From Rhodospirillaceae bacterium (GTDB taxonomy: Bacteria; Pseudomonadota; Alphaproteobacteria; SP197), in NCBI GenBank assembly GCA_018700655.1, contig JABIUG010000132.1:1-15705 (forward strand): a DNA stretch of 15,705 nucleotides, in the 5' to 3' direction. Below are positions 7,536-13,906 of this stretch, piece by piece (position 1 is the first letter of the stretch; every line of letters begins with the position of its first letter). The translations under genes and the position numbers were made by a program. The notes beneath the pieces are model-generated. The model ran no database searches and was not told the origin of the DNA. It saw only the letters and a list, made by a program, of their open reading frames with translations.

Positions 7536-7841
7536 TCAGGCTTCCGGTGTCAGGCCACCGGCCTTGATGTAGTTCGCCAGAATTTCATCGCTGAATTCGG
7601 CATCGAGTTTGGTCGCCATGGCATCGGCCTCGGCTTCCAGATCGTCGCCACAGGCGATTGGATCGCCGCGGCGCCAGTGTTCCAGATAGGAATCGGTGTC
7701 GCGCAGCTTGGCGTGCATGGCCGATTGATCGATTGCTTTCTCGAAGCGTTCAGGCAGGACACGCTTTGCGTTCTTGCGCCCTTCCTTGACGATTACCTGG
7801 GCTGGAATATCGCGCCAGTAGACGACGGTGATTTTTGCCAT
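7536..7841 (-). CDS. Small 'virulence factor' family protein (Virulence_fact domain)
   Basis: This 101-residue soluble protein begins AKITVVYWRDIPAQVIVK and contains GRKNAKRVLPERFEKAIDQS. I recognise the pattern as the small domain historically named 'virulence factor', usually found beside MTHFR and corrinoid methyltransferase genes. The name is not informative and no virulence role is suggested. The ATG at 7841 overlaps the preceding DUF1638 stop by 1 nt (TGATG); an in-frame TTG one codon upstream is less likely. The sequence is charged, with no cysteine cluster (one Cys only), no signal peptide and no membrane span. Strict placement in the operon suggests a role in assembly or regulation of the methyltransferase or reductase, but no reaction is known to me. 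Confidence 0.75.
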   Translation of the reverse strand: MAKITVVYWRDIPAQVIVKEGRKNAKRVLPERFEKAIDQSAMHAKLRDTDSYLEHWRRGDPIACGDDLEAEADAMATKLDAEFSDEILANYIKAGGLTPEA

Positions 7842-8449
7842 CAAGCAGCTCCTGCAACGGATGTCTGGGCTTTGGTGAGCATCGGTTCGAGCCCGCCGTA
7901 ACCCGTGAAACGTTTCTCGTAAACCAGCCCGAGGCGGTCGGCCGCGGCGCGTGCCTTGGCTTCGATCTCGGCGGCGTCGGTCTGGGCGAGATAGATCAGT
8001 CGTTTGTAATTGCCGAAATACATCGGCTCGAGTTCGGGATGGCGATCGATGCCCATGCCTTTGAGGATCAGGGTCTCGAAATTTTTGGCCAGGTAATCGG
8101 TCAGATAGAACGTGCCGGGCTCTGCATCATGCAGGGCGAGGAATTCCTCTTCACCGGCAAAGAACTGGTAACAGTGCGCCCCACCGATGCGTTCCACGCC
8201 TTCTTCTTCTAGCACAACGTCGAGCATGCCGCCGGTTCCGCAATCGCCATAGGCTACGAAGATGTGCTCGAATTCGGACCGTGCTTCACGGATCTTTTCG
8301 CGCACGCCTTCGGGGATCAGCTGTGGCCTGTTGTGCCAGTCGGCCGGGAGACATCGAACCTCGATTGCGTCCCAGCCATGGACACGGATCAGGGTCATGA
8401 TCTCCCAGGCCAGCGCACCGCAGGCAATGACAAGACTGCGGTCGGCCAC
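7841..8449 (-). CDS. DUF1638 family protein
   Basis: This 202-residue cytoplasmic protein belongs to the DUF1638 family, whose function I do not know. Landmarks are VIACGALAWEI at the N-terminus, CLPADWHNRP, YGDCGTGG (residues 67-74), AHCYQFFAG, GTFYLTDYLAKNF and YFGNYKRLIYLAQTD. Cys10, 33, 70 and 93 plus His39 and His92 sit in these conserved segments and could form a metal or cofactor site; this is inference. The family commonly accompanies MttB-type methyltransferase and corrinoid genes. The GTG start at 8449 follows the corrinoid protein stop by 9 nt with only a weak Shine-Dalgarno, so translation may depend on coupling. The stop overlaps the next ATG by 1 nt. Confidence 0.85.
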   Translation of the reverse strand: MADRSLVIACGALAWEIMTLIRVHGWDAIEVRCLPADWHNRPQLIPEGVREKIREARSEFEHIFVAYGDCGTGGMLDVVLEEEGVERIGGAHCYQFFAGEEEFLALHDAEPGTFYLTDYLAKNFETLILKGMGIDRHPELEPMYFGNYKRLIYLAQTDAAEIEAKARAAADRLGLVYEKRFTGYGGLEPMLTKAQTSVAGAA

Positions 8450-8458
8450 CAGCTTGGC

Positions 8459-9163
8459 TCAGGCCGCCGAATCTGCCTGACGGCGCTCGGCAACCATGGT
8501 TTTTGCTGTTTCCACGGCAACCGCAGCATCGCGGCAGTAGGCATCGGCGCCGACGCTGTCAGCAAAGGCCTCGTTGAGCGGCGCTCCGCCAACCAGAACC
8601 ATGTACTCCTCGCGCAGGCCACGTTCCTTGAGCGTGTCGATCACGACCTTCATATAAGGCATCGTGGTCGTCAGCAGGGCCGACATGCCCAGGAAGTCCG
8701 GCTTGTGCTCGTCGAGAGCGGCCAGATAGGCATCCGCATCGTTGTTGATGCCGATATCCCAGATATCGAAACCAGCGCCTTCCAGCATCATGCCGACAAG
8801 GTTCTTGCCGATGTCGTGGATGTCGCCCTTGACCGTTCCGATCACCATCGAACCCTGTTTGGGCGCGCCGGTCGCAGCCAGCAGCGGACGCAGGATAAAC
8901 ATGCCAGCCTTCATCGAGTTGGCGGCAAGCAGCACTTCGGGAACGAAGAGGATGCCGTCGCGGAAATCGATGCCGACAATCCGCATGCCCTCGACCAGCG
9001 CTTCGGTCAGGACCTTGTAGGGTGCCCACTCACGTTCGAGCAGAATATTGACCCCGGTGGTGATTTCGTCGGCCAGGCCGTCGTAGAGGTCTTCGTGCAT
9101 CTGTTGGACAAGTTCATCGTCGTCCAGGGTGCTGAGATCGAGATCATCTTCGTCGTCGGCCAT
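8459..9163 (-). CDS. Corrinoid (B12-binding) methyl carrier protein, MtbC/MttC-like
   Basis: This 234-residue protein has two domains. The N-terminal helical cap (about residues 15-100, LYDGLADEITTGVNILLERE and LFVPEVLLAANSMKAGM) precedes a Rossmann-like B12-binding domain. That domain carries the base-off signature GDIHDIGKN (Asp114, His116, Gly119), with LLTTTMPYM and LVGGAPLN later. His116 is the expected lower axial cobalt ligand. The protein would take a methyl group from the MttB-family enzyme and deliver it to the pterin methyltransferase. I chose the ATG at 9163, with GGGAG 8 nt upstream; the only longer in-frame start is a TTG at 9223 with no support. It is the first gene of the minus-strand operon, facing the divergent MttB-family gene. 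The first 20 residues are very acidic (DDEDDLDL). Confidence 0.92.
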   Translation of the reverse strand: MADDEDDLDLSTLDDDELVQQMHEDLYDGLADEITTGVNILLEREWAPYKVLTEALVEGMRIVGIDFRDGILFVPEVLLAANSMKAGMFILRPLLAATGAPKQGSMVIGTVKGDIHDIGKNLVGMMLEGAGFDIWDIGINNDADAYLAALDEHKPDFLGMSALLTTTMPYMKVVIDTLKERGLREEYMVLVGGAPLNEAFADSVGADAYCRDAAVAVETAKTMVAERRQADSAA

Positions 9164-9241
9164 AACGCAAACTCCCGCGCGGTGATGGGCCAATACTCGG
9201 TTCGCACAGGTAGGCCCCTTCAATGTCCCGTGGCTAGAATA

Positions 9242-9273
9242 ATCGCGACATCACCTGTCGTGATCGCGACATC
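9242..9273. repeat. Operator-like repeat ATCGCGACATC x2 with internal inverted repeat
   Basis: ATCGCGACATC occurs at 9242-9252 and 9263-9273, start to start 21 bp, about two helical turns. Within it ATCGCGACA (9242-9250) and TGTCGTGAT (9256-9264) form a 9-bp inverted repeat with one mismatch and a 5-nt spacer. It lies about 80-110 bp upstream of the corrinoid protein start. The arrangement fits a dimeric or tandem regulator site; which protein binds is unknown. Confidence 0.5.
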
Positions 9274-9547
9274 GGTCAACCAATTCCAGTGCAATTTCGA
9301 CCAACCTGACAGGGATGTGACCATTGCGGCGTTTTGGTCAAGGGTTTGATCGACTTACCCTGGCTTCCGGATGTCGGCTCTGCAGGGCGATCAAGCGTAT
9401 TCCGGCTATGTCATGTCCAGATACGATATCACGGTTTGAACCCCGGGAAGGTTGATGTGGCCTGCCTGCGGAGACGTTGATGTTTGAAGAACGTAGCTGG
9501 GGTCCCGGGTGATGTTTCGGCACCTTCGCGGCCTGTGCTCGAGCCAT

Positions 9548-9553
9548 AGGAGG
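9548..9553 (+). promoter_or_regulatory. Strong AGGAGG motif before an upstream in-frame ATG
   Basis: AGGAGG lies 2 nt before the ATG at 9556, which is in frame with the MttB-family gene and would add 30 residues rich in arginine. The spacing is too short for efficient initiation and the extension does not look like the family, so I treat it as an alternative or leader start. Confidence 0.3.
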
Positions 9554-9633
9554 ACATGCAGAGCGCCCTCCCTGAACGAAAACGGCGATTGACTCGCCGC
9601 GTGCCTATCCTTCACATGACGGCACGATCATCC

Positions 9634-9638
9634 AGGAG
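9634..9638 (+). promoter_or_regulatory. Ribosome binding site of the MttB-family gene
   Basis: AGGAG lies 7 nt before the ATG at 9646, an ideal spacing. This decides the start in favour of 9646 over the ATGs at 9556 and 9616. Confidence 0.65.
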
Positions 9639-9645
9639 AAGAGCC

Positions 9646-11178
9646 ATGGCGGCAGAGGGACAACAACGACGCGGTGGGCGTGCGGCCAGGCGCAAGGAAC
9701 GGATCGGTGCGCCGATCGTGCAGAAGCGCTACATCACGCGCGAGATTCCGGTTTACGAGTTGCTGGATGAAGCCGGGCTCGACCTGATCCACGACACTTC
9801 GATGGAAATTCTCGAAGAGGTCGGCATCGACTTCCGCGACGAAGAGGCGCTGGCCGATTGGAAGGAAGCAGGCGCGGATGTAAAGGGCGAACGCGTCCAC
9901 ATTCCGCGTGGTCTGATCGAAGAAAAACTCGAGATGATCCCCGAGACCTACACCCAGGTGGCGCGCAATCCGGAGCGCAACGTCGTGATCGGCGGCAAGA
10001 ACACCGTTTTTGCCCCGACCTTCGGCTCACCCTTCGTACGCGACTTCGACAACATCAGGCGCTACGCCACGCTCGAAGATCTGCAGAACTTCATCAAGCT
10101 CACCTATATGACGCCCGAACTGCACCACTCCGGCGGCATCATCTGCGAGCCGGTCGATGTCCCGGTACCCAAGCGTCATCTCGATATCGTCTACAGCCAC
10201 ATAAAATATTCCGACAAACCGTTCATGGGCGTGCAGTCGGCCCCGGAACGCGCGCTCGATTCCTGCAAGATGTGCGAGATTCTGTTCGGCGCCGACTTTG
10301 TCCGCGACAACACGGTCATGACCTCGGTGGTGAACTGCAATTCGCCGCTGGTCTGGGACGCGTCGATGCTGGGCGCGATGCGCCACTACGCTCAGCACAA
10401 CCAGGCTGTTCTGATCACACCTTTCATTATGGCGGGCGCGATGGCGCCGGTCGCGACGGCGGGCGCCATCGCCCAGTTGAACGCCGAAGTCACGGCGGGG
10501 CTGGCTTATTCGCAGATCGTCAAACCCGGGGTGCCGATGGTCTATGGCAGTTTCCTGGCGACCGTCTCGATGCAGTCGGGCGCACCGATGATGGGAACGC
10601 CTGAAACCCTGCAGATGATCTATGCCGTGGGCCAGCTTTCGCGCCGCTACAAGGTGCCGCTGCGCTCGGGCGGCATGCTCAACGGTGCCAAGATCGCTGA
10701 TGCCCAAGCCGCGTTCGAATCGATGCAGACCATGAATGCCACACTGCTGGCCGGGACCAATTTCGTGCTCCATTCGGCCGGCTGGCTCGAGGCCGGGCTT
10801 TCGGCTGGTTACGGCAAGTTCATCATGGATACCGAACAGATCGCCATGCTGCAGAGCTTCTGCAAGCCACTCGACCTTTCCGAGAACGGCCTTGGCATGG
10901 AAGCGATCCGCGAGGTCGGCCCCGGCAACCATTTCCTGGGCTGTGCCCACACCCAGAAGAACTATCTCAAGGGTTTCTTCATGCCCGAAGTCGCCGACAA
11001 CAACAGTTATGAGCAGTGGGAAGCCGAAGGCGCCAAGACACAAGATCAGCGCGCTGTCGAAAAGGCAAAACGCATGCTGGCAGAGTACGAGGCGCCGGCC
11101 TTCGACGCAGCCAAGGACGAGGAATTGCTGGCCTTCATGGCCGAACGCAAAGCCGTTCTGCCCGATCTGGTGAGTTAG
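9646..11178 (+). CDS. Trimethylamine methyltransferase (MttB) family protein, non-pyrrolysine type
   Basis: This 510-residue TIM-barrel methyltransferase is close to the usual family length. Landmarks are IHDTSMEILEEVGIDF (N-terminal), FAPTFGSPFVRDFD, HHSGGIICEPVDVP, NCNSPLVWD, QAVLITPFIMAGAMAPV, MVYGSFLATVSMQSGAP, LRSGGMLNGAKIADAQAAFES, LHSAGWLEAGLSAGYGKF and GPGNHFLGCAHTQKNY. The reading frame has no internal TAG, so no pyrrolysine is encoded. Characterised non-pyrrolysine relatives (MtgB-type) demethylate glycine betaine and related quaternary amines. The expected role is methyl transfer from such a substrate to Co(I) corrinoid protein. The ATG at 9646 is preferred for its AGGAG. The N-terminus is Arg/Gly-rich (QQRRGGRAARRKERIG). 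It is divergent from its presumed corrinoid partner rather than adjacent in one transcript. A betaine substrate is inference supported by the BetI-like and GlxA-type regulators. Confidence 0.9.
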   Translation: MAAEGQQRRGGRAARRKERIGAPIVQKRYITREIPVYELLDEAGLDLIHDTSMEILEEVGIDFRDEEALADWKEAGADVKGERVHIPRGLIEEKLEMIPETYTQVARNPERNVVIGGKNTVFAPTFGSPFVRDFDNIRRYATLEDLQNFIKLTYMTPELHHSGGIICEPVDVPVPKRHLDIVYSHIKYSDKPFMGVQSAPERALDSCKMCEILFGADFVRDNTVMTSVVNCNSPLVWDASMLGAMRHYAQHNQAVLITPFIMAGAMAPVATAGAIAQLNAEVTAGLAYSQIVKPGVPMVYGSFLATVSMQSGAPMMGTPETLQMIYAVGQLSRRYKVPLRSGGMLNGAKIADAQAAFESMQTMNATLLAGTNFVLHSAGWLEAGLSAGYGKFIMDTEQIAMLQSFCKPLDLSENGLGMEAIREVGPGNHFLGCAHTQKNYLKGFFMPEVADNNSYEQWEAEGAKTQDQRAVEKAKRMLAEYEAPAFDAAKDEELLAFMAERKAVLPDLVS

Positions 11179-11232
11179 AGTCCGGCCAGAACTCGTCGAC
11201 GCAGGCGCGTTTGAGAAATCGAGGCCGTCGAT

Positions 11233-12120
11233 ATGGAACATGAACCCGATATTACGTCAGCCGATCTCGCTCACGGTGTTGAAATGGGCAAGATCAACGA
11301 CGGCTATTTTTCGAACGCGGCATTCGCGCAGGCGTTTGTCGAGATCGCGATTGCACCGTTGATTGCGGACCTGGGGCAGAGTGTGAGGTATGCGAGCTTC
11401 GGCGGTGGTGAAGGTTTTTTGCCCGCCATTGTTGCCGACGCGCTTGCTGTCGACGGCCGGCAGTTCGAAGCCGTGGTGGTCGACGCCAACCAGGAGTTCC
11501 TGCATCTGGCCCAGGGGCGTGGTCTGAAGACACTTTGTGCAAACATCGAAGACGTCGCGCTTGAAGACTTCGACCTCATCACGATGCGATCGGTCAATCA
11601 TTACAACGATCCTGCGACACAGAGGGCGATACTTCGAAACTGCATGTCCTGTCTGAAACCCGGCGGCCGGGTCGTCAGCCAGAACCTGTCAGGTCCCAGC
11701 GGCGCCTATTGTCAGCTCGCTTCATGGCTTTCGAAGATGCCCGAACTGGGCCGTATCGAGGACAACCTCGATCACCCCCACATCACTGCACAGGACGAGT
11801 TCAATGGGTTCATGCAGGAGGTCGGGTTCACCGGCATCGGGGTTGCAGGCCCTGCCCCCGAGATCACCATCAGTCCCGGCTATTATTGGGCACGGTTCCA
11901 CGGCAAGGCGCAGGCCGCAGCTGCACGTGACGGTGATCATGCAGTAATTGAAGGCTTGCGAGAGCGCGAGGCGCTCTACCTCAAACGTGCCAACCGTGAA
12001 ATCGAAACCTTTCTCGCAGCGGCCCGGCCGGACGAGGCAGCACTGATCAATCGCACCGGAGTATCGTGGACCATGACGCTCGAGTTCCCGATTCATTTGG
12101 GACAGCATCCAGCCAGCTAG
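11233..12120 (+). CDS. Class I SAM-dependent methyltransferase, substrate unknown
   Basis: This 295-residue soluble protein has a Rossmann-type methyltransferase core at about residues 45-175. YASFGGGEGFLPA matches motif I, AVVVDAN the acidic post-I position, FDLITMRSVNHYND the motif IV region, and LKPGGRVVSQNL the motif VI strand. The C-terminal 120 residues (SPGYYWARFHGKAQ and a charged helix) are probably a substrate cap. GAGG lies 8 nt before the ATG. It follows the MttB-family gene by 54 nt with no visible terminator, so it may be co-transcribed. A SAM methyltransferase beside a demethylation system could act on a product or related amine, but nothing in the sequence names the substrate. 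Confidence 0.8.
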   Translation: MEHEPDITSADLAHGVEMGKINDGYFSNAAFAQAFVEIAIAPLIADLGQSVRYASFGGGEGFLPAIVADALAVDGRQFEAVVVDANQEFLHLAQGRGLKTLCANIEDVALEDFDLITMRSVNHYNDPATQRAILRNCMSCLKPGGRVVSQNLSGPSGAYCQLASWLSKMPELGRIEDNLDHPHITAQDEFNGFMQEVGFTGIGVAGPAPEITISPGYYWARFHGKAQAAAARDGDHAVIEGLREREALYLKRANREIETFLAAARPDEAALINRTGVSWTMTLEFPIHLGQHPAS

Positions 12121-12167
12121 GTCTCACTGGGACGATTGCGCTGCCCACGCTGGCTTTGATCTGGCGC

Positions 12168-12191
12168 AACGTTCGTTGGCCCGCGAACGTT
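12168..12191. promoter_or_regulatory. Inverted repeat AACGTTCG-N8-CGAACGTT, possible operator
   Basis: A perfect 8-bp inverted repeat with an 8-nt spacer lies 33 nt before the ATG of the DUF1858/DUF2249-like gene. AACGTTC also recurs as a direct repeat (12168-12174 and 12186-12192, 18 bp apart), because AACGTT is itself palindromic. The position suits an operator or a leader hairpin. No T-tract follows, so it is not a classical terminator. Confidence 0.45.
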
Positions 12192-12223
12192 CAATCTTCC
12201 CGCATCATCGGCGGGGAAAGACC

Positions 12224-12730
12224 ATGACCACGACAAGAGACACCAGCCTGATCGATGCCTGGATGGCACGCGAGGATCTGTTCGATGCGTTCCTTGCCTA
12301 CAATCCGGCGTTCCACGAGTTCAACCGCGTTCTGCGCAACGAGGCCGTGGCGTCGGAGGTCAGTCTGGCCGAGGTCGCGATCATGGTGAATTCGCCCGAA
12401 GGCGATCTGATCGCCATCGCCAACGGTGATGCCCCGGGGGAAACCCCGTCGAAACCGATGGAAGGTGAACCGGTACGCCCTGACTGGGTCGATCAAGTCG
12501 ATCTCGCGGCTGCGCGCACGATCGACACCAGGCCGATCTTCGACAATGGCATGGAACCGCTGGAGACGATCCTCAAGGAACTCGGAGAGGCCGGCCCCGA
12601 TGAAGTGATCGTGGTCGAGGCGCCGTTCTGCCCGGCACCCCTGCGCCGCCTGTTTGCCAAACGCGGCTACGAGTCCTCGGCAGAGGAATTGGCACCCAAT
12701 CACTGGCGCTGCATCTTCCGTCCGACCTGA
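12224..12730 (+). CDS. DUF1858-like / DUF2249 domain protein
   Basis: This 168-residue cytoplasmic protein has two parts. The N-terminal 60 residues (LIDAWMAREDLFDAFLAYNP, then VSLAEVAIM) resemble a DUF1858-type helical domain. The C-terminal 70 residues run from TIDTRPIFDNGMEPLETILK through VEAPFCPAPLRRLFAKRGY to LAPNHWRCIFRP, a DUF2249 (SirA/TusA-like fold) pattern. Function is unknown. Such proteins often occur near respiratory or metal-cofactor genes, but I cannot assign one here. The ATG at 12224 has GGGGA 6 nt upstream; an earlier in-frame TTG at 12176 has no support and would run through the inverted repeat. It lies 103 nt after the SAM methyltransferase gene. Confidence 0.75.
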   Translation: MTTTRDTSLIDAWMAREDLFDAFLAYNPAFHEFNRVLRNEAVASEVSLAEVAIMVNSPEGDLIAIANGDAPGETPSKPMEGEPVRPDWVDQVDLAAARTIDTRPIFDNGMEPLETILKELGEAGPDEVIVVEAPFCPAPLRRLFAKRGYESSAEELAPNHWRCIFRPT

Positions 12731-12850
12731 GGGCTGCGAATAACGCTGGATAACGGCCTACCGGCCGGTGCAGTCTCCGCCCAGAAGGAGCACTGCCATC
12801 GGCCCGTTTATCCCCCTTGAGTGTGTTGCCGCCCCCAAAGGGCGCGCATC

Positions 12851-13828
12851 ATGAGTGATGTTGCCGCCCAGCCGGGGCGCGCCGAGAACTACACCCGTGG
12901 TCTGATCCTGGTCGCCGGTGCCGGCATGTTCTGGAGCCTGGGCGGATTGTTCTTCCGTCTGGTCGACGATGCCACGGTCTGGCAGATCGTCGCGTGGCGC
13001 ACCTTCTTTCTCGCTTCGTCCATGACACTTTTCATCGCCTGGCGTTATGGCAGGGGCATGCTCGCAGTGTTCCGCAGTGTGCTGAGCCCCTGGGGCATCG
13101 TGGCCGCGGTCGGAACGGCAACGGCCAACACGCTGTTCATGTGGTCGCTGGAATACACCTATGTCGCCAACACCGTGCTGATGCTTGCCGCAGCACCTGT
13201 GATTTCGGCAGTGCTGAGCTGGTTTCTCCTGCGCGAATCCGTGCGGCCCGCCACCATGCTGGCCATGGCCGGTGTCATCCTTGGTGTCCTGGTGATGCTC
13301 TCGGGCGGGCTCGGCCTCAGCGTCGATTTTTCGAACGGCTTCGACATCAGCTTTGGCGAGCGTGGCGGCGACAAGCCGGACCAGTGGATCGGCGACATCC
13401 TGGCCGTGTTTGTCGTGATCGGCTTTGCCTTCATCGTTGTTGCCGTGCGCGCCGGCCGCAGCGTCGAGATGATGCCCTGCATCGTGCTCGGCGCAGCGCT
13501 CGCCTGTGTCGTCACCTCGGCCATCTCCTTTGTCGACGGCATCGGCCTGGCTGTCTCGGGCAACGACCTCTTCTGGTGCGCGATGATGGGCATGGTCCAG
13601 ATGACCTTCGGCATGGCGCTTTTTGTTGCCGGCGCGAAGTATGTGCCTGCCGGAGAACTTGCTCTGCTGTCGCTGACCGAAGTGATCTTCGCGCCGATCT
13701 GGGTCTGGGCGCTTCTCTCGGAAGTTCCGGTTGAGGCGACCTTCTGGGGCGGAGCCATTGTCTTCACCGCGATCGCCTTCAACGCCATGACCGGCATGCG
13801 CAGGAAACACCCTCTACCCCAGGCGTGA
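12851..13828 (+). CDS. DMT-superfamily (EamA) inner-membrane transporter
   Basis: This 325-residue protein shows the two-repeat EamA pattern with about ten hydrophobic segments. The first helix is LILVAGAGMFWSLGGLFFR; the first repeat ends near LAMAGVILGVLVMLSG. A hydrophilic loop of about 30 residues (FSNGFDISFGERGGDKPDQW) separates the halves, and the second repeat ends ALLSEVPVEATFWGGAIVF. WQIVAWRTFFLA and TLFMWSLEYTYVANT are typical family segments. The family exports or imports small metabolites; the cargo here is unknown. The start ATG at 12851 has only a weak AAAGGG 8 nt upstream; a GTG at 12821 would add ten non-conserved residues. It is followed by the PhyH genes on the same strand. 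Confidence 0.88.
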   Translation: MSDVAAQPGRAENYTRGLILVAGAGMFWSLGGLFFRLVDDATVWQIVAWRTFFLASSMTLFIAWRYGRGMLAVFRSVLSPWGIVAAVGTATANTLFMWSLEYTYVANTVLMLAAAPVISAVLSWFLLRESVRPATMLAMAGVILGVLVMLSGGLGLSVDFSNGFDISFGERGGDKPDQWIGDILAVFVVIGFAFIVVAVRAGRSVEMMPCIVLGAALACVVTSAISFVDGIGLAVSGNDLFWCAMMGMVQMTFGMALFVAGAKYVPAGELALLSLTEVIFAPIWVWALLSEVPVEATFWGGAIVFTAIAFNAMTGMRRKHPLPQA

Positions 13829-13906
13829 TCGTTGCGGGCTGAACCGGGCGCTGCACGGATAGCTGCAATGGCGCTAAGATGGGGCGCGAACACCGGGGAG
13901 GAGACC

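Larger units (their letters stand above)
9164..9645. promoter_or_regulatory. Divergent intergenic region between corrinoid operon and MttB-family gene
   Basis: About 480 bp without a supported gene. It must hold the promoters of both transcription units, but no pair of hexamers stands out clearly on either strand. Near the operon side lies a repeat/inverted-repeat cluster (9242-9273). Other structure includes two copies of GTTGATGT (9451-9458 and 9476-9483) and self-complementary CCCGGGA/TCCCGGG segments around 9443-9449 and 9503-9509 that could pair over about 50 nt. TTGACT at 9589-9594 is a possible -35 for the MttB gene, but the matching -10 is poor. Confidence 0.5.

Noticed and set aside
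8459..9223. Longer corrinoid protein starting at 9223
   Set aside because: That start is TTG without a Shine-Dalgarno sequence; the ATG at 9163 has GGGAG at good spacing and begins the family-like sequence.
9412..9419. TGTCCA half-site near the MttB-family promoter as a second TetR site
   Set aside because: Only one short arm is present, with no matching TTGGACA at the right spacing; chance occurrence is likely.
9430..9475. Possible cobalamin riboswitch: CGGGAAGG followed by CCTGCC
   Set aside because: The full B12 box and the GCCACTG element are missing, and spacing does not fit the consensus. The match is limited to short pieces.
10027..11241. Minus-strand open frame of about 400 codons opposite the MttB-family gene
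   Set aside because: The plus strand has strong family motifs throughout; the minus frame shows no recognisable domain and is a shadow.
12754..12767. Hairpin CGGCC-TACC-GGCCG after the DUF2249 gene as a terminator
   Set aside because: The stem is only 5 bp and no T-tract follows on the plus strand; it is a common motif in GC-rich DNA.
12758..13810. Long minus-strand open frame opposite the EamA transporter gene
   Set aside because: Its composition is rich in His, Asp, Gly and Arg as expected for an antisense shadow, while the plus strand encodes a clear membrane transporter.
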